Shown: positions 18,223-27,274, counted from the first letter of the stretch. The stretch: DNA of 64,000 bases from Sphaerisporangium corydalis (GCF_025506355.1 NZ_JANZYP010000003.1:208018-272017), one strand, 5' to 3'. Notes: generated by a model from the sequence alone, not told the origin. Numbers and translations: made by a program.

Positions 18223-19503
18223 GATCTCATAGGCCAACGAATCAAGACGATTCGCCGCCAACGCGGTCTTTCCCAGGCGCAGCTGGCGCACCCTGAACTC
18301 TCGGATAGCTATGTATCACTTATCGAGAGCGGCAAGCGTACGCCGACGGCAGCCGTTCTGGAACTGCTGGCGGCGAAGCTCGAGTGCTCCCTAACGTATC
18401 TGATCAACGGGGTCACCGCCGAACAGATGCAGGACCTGCAACTCGGGCTGGGGTACGCCGCCCTCGCGCTGGAGAACGGCGAGGTCGCCGAGGCCCGCCG
18501 CCGCTACGCCGAACTGCTCGCCGACGGCAACCTGGCCGGCCTGTCCCCGCTGAGGCAGCAGGCCCAGTACGGCTACGCCCTGGCCACCGAGGCCTGCGGC
18601 GACCTCGACGAGGCGATCGAGGTCCTCACCCGCCTGAAGGAGACCGGCGACGCCACGATGAGTGACGAGCGCGCCATCGCGGTCGTCCTCGCCCTGTCCC
18701 GGTGCCTGCGCGAGCGCGGCAAGCTCACCGAGGCCGTGCTCGTCGGCGAGGAGGCGCTGCTCGGCGCGAGGCGCCCGGCGTGGAACGACGACCTCGTCGA
18801 GCTGGGCGCGACCCTGCTCCTCGCCTACATCGTGCGCGGCGACCTGCTCAGGGCGCGCCAGTTCGCCGCCGAGCTGCTGGCGGCGGCCGAGATGCTCGGC
18901 ACCCCCCGCGCGACCGTCGCCGCCTGCTGGAACGCCGCCATCGTCGCCGAGCACACCGGGCACGGGGAGGAGGCGCTCGCCCTGGTCGAGCGCGCCCTCG
19001 CGGTCCAGTCGGAGAACGGCGAGCCGCGCAACCTCGCCCGGCTGCGCACCGAGTCCGCGATCCTGCGTCTGCGCGTGCGTCCCGCCGAGGCGGAGTCCTG
19101 CCGCGAGGTGCTCCTGCGCGCCCGGCGCGAGCTCACCGAGACCTCCGCGAGCACCGTCGACCTCGCCAGGTGCAACCTCGACCTGGCCAAGGCGGAGATC
19201 GTCCTCGGCAACCCCGGCAAGGCCGTCGAGTACGGCCGCCAGGCCGTGGACATGCTCGACGACCGCACGGGCGCGCTGCGCGCCGAGACCCGGCTCATGC
19301 TCGCCAACGCCCTGCTGCTGCTCAGCAAGCGCGAGGAGGCGGCGATCGAGCTCGTGGCGGCCGAGGAGCTGCTGGAGCACGTCCCGGCCTCGCGCAAGAC
19401 GGCCGCGGGCTGGGTGACCGCCGCGTGGGTGCTCGACAGCCTCGAGGACGGCGACGCCAGCGTGGCCGCCTACCAGCGCGCCCTCGCCTGCGCCGGCCTG
19501 TGA
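18211..19503 (+). CDS. XRE-family regulator with TPR domain (RRNPP-like architecture)
   Basis: 430 residues. An N-terminal XRE HTH (~5-62, with QRIKTIRRQRGLSQAQLA and SYVSLIESGKRTPT) is followed by about nine helical repeats of TPR type (~70-425, for example ALALENGEVAEARRRYAEL and AALVERALAVQ-like helices). HTH plus TPR is the layout of peptide-responsive RRNPP regulators (known for that family in Firmicutes). I chose the GTG at 18211 because AAGGGG lies 5 bases upstream and the HTH begins right after; an in-frame GTG at 18172 lacks a ribosome site. A gene for a small secreted peptide diverges 54 bp away, which supports peptide sensing (inference). Confidence 0.85.
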   Translation: MTSQDLIGQRIKTIRRQRGLSQAQLAHPELSDSYVSLIESGKRTPTAAVLELLAAKLECSLTYLINGVTAEQMQDLQLGLGYAALALENGEVAEARRRYAELLADGNLAGLSPLRQQAQYGYALATEACGDLDEAIEVLTRLKETGDATMSDERAIAVVLALSRCLRERGKLTEAVLVGEEALLGARRPAWNDDLVELGATLLLAYIVRGDLLRARQFAAELLAAAEMLGTPRATVAACWNAAIVAEHTGHGEEALALVERALAVQSENGEPRNLARLRTESAILRLRVRPAEAESCREVLLRARRELTETSASTVDLARCNLDLAKAEIVLGNPGKAVEYGRQAVDMLDDRTGALRAETRLMLANALLLLSKREEAAIELVAAEELLEHVPASRKTAAGWVTAAWVLDSLEDGDASVAAYQRALACAGL

Positions 19504-19670
19504 CCGGAGTACGCCCCGGCCGGTGATCGGAGCGCCGGCCTGAGTACCGCGACCCCGGGGGGTCTCATCGGGTTCGTCGCGCCGATCGCCTGTTCGCGGG
19601 GTGCGCATGGGGGGCTCTCGACCGGCCTGTGGTGGGGACCTCGCCGTCCCCTGAGTAGCCTTAGGGTGCT

Positions 19671-20264
19671 ATGAGGACTTCCCCGCTCGCCGCCATGCTC
19701 GCGCTCGTCGCCGCCGCCGTACTAGGTACGGCCGTCGCCGCCCCCGCGATGGCCCATACGGTGCTCAAGAGCAGCGACCCCAAGAAGGGGGACACGGTCA
19801 AGACCCTCGACTCGGTGAAGCTGACCTTCAACGAGGCGGTGCGGTTCCCCGTGGTCCTCGTCCGCGACGCCGGCGGCAAGAAGTACCACCAGGGCAAGCC
19901 CAGCACCGACGGCGCGGTGGTCACCCAGAAGGTGGCGGGCGCCCTGCCGTCCGGGAAATACACGATCGCCTGGCGCGTGGTGTCCGACGACGGGCACCCC
20001 ATCGAGGGCGAGATCCCCTTCACCGTCAAGGCCCCCGAGCCGGCCTCGCCCTCGCCCGAGGCGGTGCCGCCGTCGGCCGCCCCCTCCCCGAGCACGGGCG
20101 CGAGCTCGCCGCCCCCCTTCACGCCCACCCCGGTGGGCGCCTCGCCGGTGGCGCGGGCCGAGGACCAGAAGAGCGGCGGCATCCCCGTCTGGGTGTGGAT
20201 CGTCGTCTTCGGCATCGCGGGCATCGGCATCGGCCTCGGTATCAGCCTCCGGAAGAAGCCGTGA
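19671..20264 (+). CDS. copC: CopC-domain copper-binding protein
   Basis: 197 residues: a signal peptide ending at PAMA, so the mature protein starts with His (AHTVLKSSDP), the N-terminal Cu(II) ligand of CopC. The domain also carries DDGHPIEG, holding the second His and Asp ligands, and KLTFNEAVRF. A Pro/Ser/Thr linker and a C-terminal TM helix (VWIVVFGIAGIGIGLGI) anchor it to the membrane. It would bind copper outside the cell and pass it to the CopD-like protein, whose gene begins inside this stop codon (GTGA). Confidence 0.93.
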   Translation: MRTSPLAAMLALVAAAVLGTAVAAPAMAHTVLKSSDPKKGDTVKTLDSVKLTFNEAVRFPVVLVRDAGGKKYHQGKPSTDGAVVTQKVAGALPSGKYTIAWRVVSDDGHPIEGEIPFTVKAPEPASPSPEAVPPSAAPSPSTGASSPPPFTPTPVGASPVARAEDQKSGGIPVWVWIVVFGIAGIGIGLGISLRKKP

Positions 20265-22504
20265 CCAGACCTTCGGAAAAGCCCACCAGCAAGAGAACCC
20301 CGGAAAAGCCCGCGAGCGAACCCGCCGCCAAGCCTTCGGAAAAGCCCACCAGCAAGCCCGCCGCCAAGCCTTCGGAGAAGTCCGCGAGCAAACCCGCCGC
20401 GAAGACCGGCAGGCCCGCCAAGGCCGTGACGCCCCCACCGGGGAAGGCCGTGCGCAGGCCCCCGGGTAAGGCGGGGGGCCCGGCCGCGGCCGAGGCGGCC
20501 GCCGGGGGGCCCGCGGTGGGCAGGACGGTGCGGCTGGCCGTCGCGGGCGTCTGCGTGGCGCTGGGCGGCCTGGTCGTGGCGATGGTCGTCGGCGGGGCGG
20601 CGACCCCGCGCATCATCCCCGGCCTGCCCGACGAGGGCGCGCTGACCCGCTGGGCGCTGCCGGTGTCCAAGCTGACCATGGACGCCGCGGGCGTGGCCGC
20701 CGTGGGCCTGCTGCTCCTGGCCACCGCCCTGCTCCCGAGCGACAAGGGCTTACTCGGCCGGCCGGCGCTCGTCTACGTCAAGGCCGCCTCCTGGACGGGC
20801 CTGCTGTGGGCGCTCGCCGCGGCCTCCACCCTGGTGTTCAGCCTGTCGGAGACGCTCGGCACACCGGTCTCCGACGTCATCGGCGGCGACGAGCTCACCA
20901 GCTACGCCAGCCAGGTCCCCCAGGGCATCGCCCTGACCCTGGTCGTGCTGTTCGGCACGGCCATCGCGCTGTTCTCCCGTGGCGCGATCACCGCCGGTGC
21001 CGCCGGGGGGCTGCTGGTCCTCGCGCTGGCGACCCTGCTGCCCCCGGCGCTGACCGGGCACTCCTCCTCGGCGCCCAACCACGGCCTGGCCACGACCAGC
21101 GTCGCGCTCCACCTGCTGGTGCTGTCGCTGTGGGTCGGCGGGCTGCTGCTGCTGAGCGTGCACGCCCTGCGCGGCGGGCCGCACCTCGACCTGGCCGCGC
21201 ACCGCTTCTCCCGCATGGCGCTGTGGTGCTTCGCCGGCGTCGGCCTGTCCGGCGTGTTCAGCGCCCTGGCCCGGCTGACGGCCGTCTCCGACCTCTACAC
21301 CACCTCTTACGGCGTGATCATCCTCGCCAAGGTCGCCGCCTTCACCGCTCTCGGGGTGATCGGCTGGTGGCACCGCGAGCGCACCCTGCCCGCGCTGTCC
21401 GCCGGCCGTCCCGGCGCCTTCACCCGGCTCGCCGGGGTCGAGGGCCTGATCATGCTGGTGGCGATGGGCCTGGCCGTCGCGCTCTCGCGCACCGCACCGC
21501 CGCCGCTCGACCTGCCGGTGGACCGCGCCTTCGAGCTGCTGGGCTACCTCATCCCGCCGCCGATCACGGTGGCGAACCTGCTCACGCTGTGGTGGTTCGA
21601 CCTGTTCTTCGCGGCGGTGGCCGCCCTGCTGGCCGGCCTCTACGTGGCGGGCGCCGTCCGGCTGGCCCGCCGGGGCGACCGGTGGCCGCTCGGCCGGACG
21701 ATCAGCTGGGGGGCCGGCGTCCTGCTGCTGGTCCTGGCCACGCAGAGCGGCATCGCCCGGTACGCCCCGGTGCTGTTCAGCGTCCACATGGCCGAGCACA
21801 TGATCCTCTCGATGCTCGTGCCGATCTTCCTGGTGCTGGGCGCGCCGGTGACCCTGGCCCTTCGGGCGCTCAAGCCCGCCGCGCGGCGCGGGGACCGCGG
21901 CCCCCGCGAGTGGATCACGACGATCCTGCACAGCAGGACCACCCGGGTCATCACCCATCCCGCGATCGCCACGGCCCTGTTCATCGTCTCGACGTACGCC
22001 CTCTACTTCACGCCGCTGTTCGCCTCGGCGATGGAGGAGCACCTCGGGCACATCGCGATGACCCTGCACTTCCTGCTCACCGGATGCCTCTTCTTCTGGG
22101 TGATCATCGGGGTGGACCCGGCGCCGACCAAGCTGCCGTACTTCGGCCGGCTGCTCCTGCTGTTCGTCACCATGCCGTTCCACGCGTTCTTCGGCATCGC
22201 GCTGATGAACATGGGCACCGTCATCGCCGCCGACTGGTACGACCAGCTCGGCCGCACCTGGGGGGACCCCCCGCTGGCCGACCAGGGCACCGGCGGGGCC
22301 ATCGCCTGGGCGTTCGGGGAGATCCCGACGCTGATCGTGCTGCTGGCCCTCGCCTTCCAGTGGTACCGCGCCGAGGACCGCACGGCCAGGCGGGCCGACC
22401 GGCGCGCCGACGCCCGGGCCGCCAGGGACGGCGGCACCGGCGACTCCGAGCTGGACGCCTACAACGACTACCTCGCCAGGCTCGACAGGAGCGACAGAGA
22501 GTAA
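20261..22504 (+). CDS. CopD-CtaG fusion: copper import and cytochrome-oxidase assembly membrane protein
   Basis: 747 residues from the GTG that overlaps copC by four bases. An N-terminal Lys/Pro/Ser tail of ~90 residues precedes a CopD domain (~100-430, about eight TM helices, with NHGLATTSVALHLLVLSLWVGG) and a CtaG/caa3 assembly domain (~440-720, with FSVHMAEHMILSMLVPIFLVLG and the MTLHFLLTGCLFFW helix). The His-Met pairs are likely copper ligands. The fusion would move copper from CopC across the membrane and supply the CuB site of cytochrome oxidase (family knowledge plus inference). The tail is built of 36-bp repeats. Confidence 0.9.
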   Translation: MTRPSEKPTSKRTPEKPASEPAAKPSEKPTSKPAAKPSEKSASKPAAKTGRPAKAVTPPPGKAVRRPPGKAGGPAAAEAAAGGPAVGRTVRLAVAGVCVALGGLVVAMVVGGAATPRIIPGLPDEGALTRWALPVSKLTMDAAGVAAVGLLLLATALLPSDKGLLGRPALVYVKAASWTGLLWALAAASTLVFSLSETLGTPVSDVIGGDELTSYASQVPQGIALTLVVLFGTAIALFSRGAITAGAAGGLLVLALATLLPPALTGHSSSAPNHGLATTSVALHLLVLSLWVGGLLLLSVHALRGGPHLDLAAHRFSRMALWCFAGVGLSGVFSALARLTAVSDLYTTSYGVIILAKVAAFTALGVIGWWHRERTLPALSAGRPGAFTRLAGVEGLIMLVAMGLAVALSRTAPPPLDLPVDRAFELLGYLIPPPITVANLLTLWWFDLFFAAVAALLAGLYVAGAVRLARRGDRWPLGRTISWGAGVLLLVLATQSGIARYAPVLFSVHMAEHMILSMLVPIFLVLGAPVTLALRALKPAARRGDRGPREWITTILHSRTTRVITHPAIATALFIVSTYALYFTPLFASAMEEHLGHIAMTLHFLLTGCLFFWVIIGVDPAPTKLPYFGRLLLLFVTMPFHAFFGIALMNMGTVIAADWYDQLGRTWGDPPLADQGTGGAIAWAFGEIPTLIVLLALAFQWYRAEDRTARRADRRADARAARDGGTGDSELDAYNDYLARLDRSDRE
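20270..20404 (+). repeat. 36-bp tandem repeats at the CopD N-terminus
   Basis: Full units lie at 20297-20332, 20333-20368 and 20369-20404, with a partial unit before them from 20270. Each encodes a variant of P-S-E-K-P-T-S-K-P-A-A-K. Unit 2 and unit 3 differ at only a few bases, pointing to recent expansion. Confidence 0.85.
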
Positions 22505-22794
22505 CGGGCCCTGACTGGGAGTAGGCTTGCGGAGGCCCGGGAGGCGGTCGCCGCCGCCGAGCGCGCTGACGCCCGCCTGCGGGTAGCGTGGCATCAAAGA
22601 GTTCGGGCATAGACACTTTGGGTGGACTTTCGGTGGAAGGTCCCACCGGGGTGGCATCGCCGCCACCCCAAGCGATTTTCCAACCGCTCTTCAAGCACGC
22701 GTCGGTAGCGTCGCCCGAGTTTCTGTCACCAGGGCCACGCGGTGGGGCCGGGATCACGTAGCCCGGAGCGGTGCGCCCAGGAGGGTTGGGGGAG

Positions 22795-23190
22795 TTGTAC
22801 GAAGAGTTGCGCATGCGCGGAAAACGGAGCCTGGCGCGGGCGGTCGAGGACTACCTGACGGAATGGTCGGAACGCACCGGGATCACCGTCGAGGTGTGGG
22901 CGATGCCCAAGGAACGGGTGACCGGTCCCGTCGCCGACGCCGTCTACGCCGTCGTGCTCGCGGCCCTGTCCAACGTCGAACGGCACAGCGGCGCCCACAC
23001 GCTCTCGCTCGCCCTCACCACGGGCCGCGGCGGCCTTCGGCTGACCGTCAGCGACAACGGCGTGGGCTTCCCGCCCGGCCGCACCGGGCCCGGGATGGAC
23101 ACGATGAAGCGGCGGTTCAGCGAGGTGGGCGGCGTCCTGACGATCAACAGCGTGGTCGGTGAGGGCACGACGGTCAGCGGCCAGATCTGA
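22795..23190 (+). CDS. Stand-alone histidine-kinase-type ATPase domain
   Basis: 131 residues made up almost only of a HATPase_c domain: N box ALSNVERHSG, G1 box SDNGVGFPPG, and the G2-like segment GPGMDTMKRRFSEVGG. There is no phosphoacceptor His, TM helix or sensor. I chose the TTG at 22795 because a perfect AGGAGGG lies 9 bases before it; an in-frame GTG at 22771 would place that site inside the gene. It resembles the C-terminus of a NarX/LiaS-type kinase. It may be a relic or a free-standing ATP-binding partner. Confidence 0.7.
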   Translation: MYEELRMRGKRSLARAVEDYLTEWSERTGITVEVWAMPKERVTGPVADAVYAVVLAALSNVERHSGAHTLSLALTTGRGGLRLTVSDNGVGFPPGRTGPGMDTMKRRFSEVGGVLTINSVVGEGTTVSGQI

Positions 23191-23232
23191 CCCGCACGCC
23201 CGCCGGGGGACGGGTGTGGGGGGACGACGGCC

Positions 23233-23406
23233 CTAGGGGATCGGGGTGACCGCCGCTGGCCCGGTGGAGTGCGTCATGTTCAGGGTCAGTTCCACCTGGT
23301 CAGGCGGGTCGGCGTGGGTCATCGAGATGACGCCGAACAGTGCGCCGGCGAGGGCCAGCAGGCTCAGGACGGGGGTGGACCCCCGGTTTCTCCGGGTTTC
23401 GGCCAT
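23233..23406 (-). CDS. Small membrane or exported protein (57 aa)
   Basis: 57 residues starting MAETRRNRGSTPVLSLLALA. A strong GGAGGAG ribosome site lies 6-7 bases before the ATG. One hydrophobic segment (~12-30) is followed by a short extracytoplasmic tail rich in Thr and Pro. The composition fits a single-pass or secreted small protein; no family is recognised. It is convergent with the HATPase gene, and the next minus-strand gene upstream is unrelated. Confidence 0.55.
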   Translation of the reverse strand: MAETRRNRGSTPVLSLLALAGALFGVISMTHADPPDQVELTLNMTHSTGPAAVTPIP

Positions 23407-23519
23407 CGTGATCTCCTCCGCAGACGGGGTCACGGAGCGGCGCGGGGCCTGACGGTCCCGGTGCCGCACCTGTCACGAGGTACGCGGCGGGAGCGTGGAA
23501 CGTTCGATCCGGAGCGGCG

Positions 23520-26465
23520 CTAGCAGGTGGGACTCGGCGGCTGCTGGACGTACAGGCGCCCGCACTGGCGGATCACGACCTGGCGGCCCTGCGGGTTCAC
23601 GGTGACCAGCAGGATCGGGCGGTCCAGGGCGTGGCGGCCGTCGGGGTCGCCGTGCAGCTTGACCAGCCCGCTGTCACCGTTGATCTTCTCCAGCTTCTCC
23701 AGCGCCAGCAGCACCCCTCCCCGGTCGACCACGCCCGGCCCGCCGTCGTCGGCGGGCCCGCCCTGGCCGGAGAACGCCACCTGCGCCGCCCCCATGATCG
23801 CCCCCGCGGCGTCGTGGGCCTGCACCGCGTACTCCTTGGAGGGCAGTTCGGTCCTTGGCAGGTTCTGCATGTGCAGCGAGGCCACCAGGGCGTCGAACTC
23901 CTGGAAGAAGTCGGTCTTGAACTGGCCGGGGACGGCGGTCCAGGCGCTCGGCGAGGCCAGCGCCACGTACGTCACCCGGACCCGGTGGTTGCTGCCGAGC
24001 TGGGGCTCGTGGTCGTTGACGTACTGGGTGATGTCGTCGTTGGCCATGACCGTGAGCTGGCACTGCGACTTGCCGATGGCGTCGACGAAGGCGCCGAACT
24101 GGGCGGTCCGCCCGGCGTAGTAGACCATGTCGGGTTTCTCCGTCCGAGTGCACACGTCGGTGACCTTCTCCTCCAGCTGGGCCGCGTTGGAGTACCCGAC
24201 GGAGGTCGCGCCCTTGCCGAAGGCGCGGACGAACCGGGCGCCGAGGTCCCGGCTGAACAGGTCGCTGAGCATCGTGTCGGTGAAGACGGCGGCCGTGGCG
24301 GCGGGCGGGAAGCCCTGCTCGGGCAGCCCCTCATGGGCCCAGCGCGCGGCCACCTCGGCGAGCCGGCTGTTGGGCGGCGCCAGCGGGAAGAACGAGGGGA
24401 TGTAGGCGTCGCTGCCCTGGCGCCGCCCGAGGTCGTCGAACGTCGCCGTGGTGCTGATCACGGGCACGGCCTTGCGGGCCAGGAGCTGGATCGCGGCCTG
24501 GACGGTCTGCCGGCTCTCGCCGAGGCCGACCACCCCGATGACGCTCGGATCGTCCTGGATACGGCGCAGCACGTCCTTGGCGACGTCCTCGGCGTACCGG
24601 AAGTCGGCGCCCGCGTTCGCCAGCAGGAGCCGCATCTGCAGCTTGCTGCCGTCCCCGCTGTTGTCGATCAGCCGGCGCTGCTCCAGGGCGAGGCCGGCCA
24701 GCTCGCCGTGGATGTCGGTGATGGGGTCGGCCACCCCCACCGACGACTTCGAGGAGGTGGTGAGCTTCCCCAGGTAGATCACCGTGGCGTAGGGGTGGCC
24801 GGACGACAGGATGGAGCGGTTCTGGGAGTCGATCACGCCCAGGACGTGCTTGAGGTGGTCGTCGAAGACGAAGCCGCCGTCGCTGATCCCGACGCACTCG
24901 CCCGTGGCGGCGCGCCAGATGTCGAGTTCGCAGTTGGTCGTGTTCGTGGCGAGCACCCGGACGAAGGACAGGGTCACCAGGGCCGTCACCGCCAGCCACG
25001 GCAGCACCGGGTGGGCGAGCAGCGGCCGCCGCCGGCCGCGGACCGGGACGTTGATCTTCTCAAGGATGGGGGCGTCCTTGGCCTCCATCTCGATGCGCAG
25101 CACGCGGTGCGACCCGACGGCGCGGTCCCTGGCCAGCTCGGCGCCCCACTGCGCCCACAGCTCCTCGGTGAGCTCGGGACGGCCCGCCATCACCGGGGCG
25201 CGGGCGCCGTCCGGCGGCGGGGTGTGGCCGCTGTGACCGGTCACGACGACCAGCAGCGGGTCGGGCAGGCACGTGGCGGTCCTGACCTCCTCGATGCGGG
25301 CGACCAGCCGGGTCAGCCCGCCGTCGACCAGCAGGACAGGGTAGGAGGTGCGCGCCCACGCGACCCGCCGCCAGACCTTCCACAGCCGCCGCTCGTACCC
25401 CTGCCGCAGGTCCTCCAGGAAGGCGTTCACCAGGAGGTGCTCGATGCCCTCGTTGGCCTGGACGGCCTCCAGCCTCTTGCGCTCCCCGGCGGACTCGGCC
25501 GGCGCCTCCGCGCCCTCCGCGCCCTCGTGCTCCGGCGGGTGCCCGGCGTCCGGGTCGCCAGGGACGGCGGTCACCTGCGGCAGCGGCGTGACGTGCGCGA
25601 CCAGCCGCGACTGGGCGGGGGCGGGCGGCGGCACGTCCGGCCTGGCCTCCGACAGCGGGACGGCCATGGCGCGGCGCCGGGCGCGCAGCAGGCGCACGGC
25701 GAAGCCGGTGATGTCGTGCGGCCGGTTGCGGCGCTGGTCGGGCATGAGGAACGGCTGGCGGCAGAACCACATGTACCGGCGCCGGCCCGCCCAGCTCCGG
25801 GAGAGCAGCAGGACGTGCAGCGACCCGATGACCGGCCCGGCGAGGATGGCGCTCACCCCGAACAGGCCGCTGAGCTGGTTGGCCCACCCGGCGCCGAGGA
25901 GCGCCGTGGCGGCGGCCCAGGCGGGCAGCGGGCCCTCCGAGTAGGCGCGCACGTTCGCCCAGAAGTTGCGCCGGTCCTGGCCGGTGCCCGCCCGCATCTG
26001 CCTGCGGCGCTGGCGGACGGCCTTCTTCACGCCGTCGTGGAGGTGGTCGGGCTCGTCGTCGGTCGTCTGGAGGTCGAGCAGCCACAGCACCTGGGCGAAC
26101 AGGGGGAAGCGCAGGTGCGCCTCGCCGGGCGGGGCGACGGCGGCGAGGTCCCGGGTCGCCTGGCGAAGCTGGGTGACCAGCCCCGCGTACGGCGGGGTGA
26201 ACCCCGCGCCGGCCACCGGGCCGCCCTCCTCGGGGTCCGCCGAGGTGCCGATGTGGGCGAACGGCGTGCCGTCGCACCGGGCCTCCAGGGCCTGGGCGAC
26301 GGCCGCGTTCGCCAGGTAGGGCCCGGTCACCCACAGGACCGGGACGGGGATGTCGCCGTTGCGCCAGGTGGGGCGCACGCGCATCTGGTCGAAGACGCGC
26401 AGGAACTCGCGGATGCCCTCGTGCCGCCGGCGGTAGTTCTCGTCGGGGTCGTGCCCGGGGATCAT
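23520..26465 (-). CDS. Large membrane protein: degenerate NTPase-like region plus periplasmic amino-acid-binding-type domain
   Basis: 981 residues. Residues ~1-470 are predicted cytosolic with a hydrophobic pair near 183-222. The start resembles an AAA/STAND NTPase strand (PVLWVTGPYLANAAVAQALE, ~42-60), but the P-loop Gly-Lys-Ser/Thr is gone. A TM helix (~483-506) leads to an extracytoplasmic type I periplasmic-binding fold (~555-965) like Leu/Ile/Val receptors: YATVIYLGKL, VIGVVGLGESRQTVQAA, KAVPVISTTATFDDL and MVYYAGRTAQFGAFV. No permease or ABC genes lie nearby, so it looks like a ligand receptor signalling inwards and not a transporter (inference). No ribosome site precedes the ATG. Confidence 0.7.
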   Translation of the reverse strand: MIPGHDPDENYRRRHEGIREFLRVFDQMRVRPTWRNGDIPVPVLWVTGPYLANAAVAQALEARCDGTPFAHIGTSADPEEGGPVAGAGFTPPYAGLVTQLRQATRDLAAVAPPGEAHLRFPLFAQVLWLLDLQTTDDEPDHLHDGVKKAVRQRRRQMRAGTGQDRRNFWANVRAYSEGPLPAWAAATALLGAGWANQLSGLFGVSAILAGPVIGSLHVLLLSRSWAGRRRYMWFCRQPFLMPDQRRNRPHDITGFAVRLLRARRRAMAVPLSEARPDVPPPAPAQSRLVAHVTPLPQVTAVPGDPDAGHPPEHEGAEGAEAPAESAGERKRLEAVQANEGIEHLLVNAFLEDLRQGYERRLWKVWRRVAWARTSYPVLLVDGGLTRLVARIEEVRTATCLPDPLLVVVTGHSGHTPPPDGARAPVMAGRPELTEELWAQWGAELARDRAVGSHRVLRIEMEAKDAPILEKINVPVRGRRRPLLAHPVLPWLAVTALVTLSFVRVLATNTTNCELDIWRAATGECVGISDGGFVFDDHLKHVLGVIDSQNRSILSSGHPYATVIYLGKLTTSSKSSVGVADPITDIHGELAGLALEQRRLIDNSGDGSKLQMRLLLANAGADFRYAEDVAKDVLRRIQDDPSVIGVVGLGESRQTVQAAIQLLARKAVPVISTTATFDDLGRRQGSDAYIPSFFPLAPPNSRLAEVAARWAHEGLPEQGFPPAATAAVFTDTMLSDLFSRDLGARFVRAFGKGATSVGYSNAAQLEEKVTDVCTRTEKPDMVYYAGRTAQFGAFVDAIGKSQCQLTVMANDDITQYVNDHEPQLGSNHRVRVTYVALASPSAWTAVPGQFKTDFFQEFDALVASLHMQNLPRTELPSKEYAVQAHDAAGAIMGAAQVAFSGQGGPADDGGPGVVDRGGVLLALEKLEKINGDSGLVKLHGDPDGRHALDRPILLVTVNPQGRQVVIRQCGRLYVQQPPSPTC

Positions 26466-26671
26466 GCGGAGGCCGCCGGCGGGCGGGACACCGGGACTTC
26501 CGGGTACGGAGAGGAAGGCGGTGCTGGGGTCAATGGGTCACTCCGGATCGACAGGGGGCTGTCGGGCTCGCTTTCCGGCTCCCGCGAACGGTCTTTATAG
26601 AAATGACGGGATATGGGTTCTGCGTTGTGTCCAGCATAGGTTGCGTGACGGGACCGTGTGGGGCCTGTCAC
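26462..26671 (-). CDS. Possible 69-codon leader ORF coupled to the large receptor gene
   Basis: A GTG-initiated ORF whose TGA overlaps the ATG of the 981-residue protein (ATGA). It encodes a Pro/Ser-rich hydrophilic peptide with no recognisable domain. The large gene lacks its own ribosome site, so coupling would explain its translation. Codon positions show weaker GC3 bias than real genes nearby, so it may only be a leader or a chance ORF. Confidence 0.25.
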   Translation of the reverse strand: MTGPTRSRHATYAGHNAEPISRHFYKDRSREPESEPDSPLSIRSDPLTPAPPSSPYPEVPVSRPPAASA

Positions 26672-26767
26672 GGCAATTCCGGCGGACCTGTTCGCGGGAA
26701 ATTCCCCGTGCCTGTTATCGCAGGTGGGCGAATAGTGAAAAGTCCGGATATAGGGGTTTTTGGTAAG

Positions 26768-27274
26768 TCAGAGGTCCCGGCGCATGCAGACGCGGGGCCA
26801 CCGGTCGAGCCCGTGCTCGGCCTCGCGGCGGCGCAGCGCCCGCAGCCCCGGGGTCAGCTCGGCGTCGTCGAGGTACCAGAACCCGCACCGCTCGTAGTAC
26901 GGCGCGTTCCACGGCACGCGGGCGAAGGTGATCAGGGTGAGCGCGGGGAGGCCCTCGTCCTTGGCGTGGCCGGCCGCGTGCTCGATGAGCGAGCGTCCCA
27001 TGCCGCGGTGCGCCGAGCCGGGGTGCACGGAGACCTGTTCCAGGTGGAGGCTGCCGTCGATCACGTCGGCGATGAGGTAGGCGACCGGCAGGTTGGCGTC
27101 GTCGACCCGGACCCACGCCCGGCCCGCGCGCTGGTAGCCGGCCAGGACGGCGAGGGCGGGCGGCTCGTCGGCGGCGATGGCGGACATGCCGATGTCGTGG
27201 AAGGCCTGCCCGGCGGCGCGTTCGATGTCCTGGAGGAGGGGAAGCTCGTCGACGCCGGCCATTCGGATGCTCAT
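26768..27274 (-). CDS. GNAT-family N-acetyltransferase
   Basis: 168 residues. Acetyl-CoA motif A is LEQVSVHPGSAHRGMGRSLI, and the C-terminal NAPYYERCGFWYLDD segment is typical of GNATs. Substrate unknown. The ATG at 27274 is used; an in-frame upstream start would add an Arg-rich tail. It lies downstream of the DUF397 gene in the same orientation, separated by a 21-bp repeat cluster. Confidence 0.88.
   Translation of the reverse strand: MSIRMAGVDELPLLQDIERAAGQAFHDIGMSAIAADEPPALAVLAGYQRAGRAWVRVDDANLPVAYLIADVIDGSLHLEQVSVHPGSAHRGMGRSLIEHAAGHAKDEGLPALTLITFARVPWNAPYYERCGFWYLDDAELTPGLRALRRREAEHGLDRWPRVCMRRDL

Noticed and set aside
22505..22794. Upstream start or extra gene before the HATPase domain
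   Set aside because: The only longer in-frame start (GTG 22771) would place the AGGAGGG ribosome site inside the gene; nothing else looks coding.
23631..26600. Long open frame on the plus strand opposite the giant receptor gene (~989 codons)
   Set aside because: It mirrors the minus-strand gene; its translation is Arg/Gly/His/Asp-rich with no motifs, as expected from the GC-rich antisense frame.
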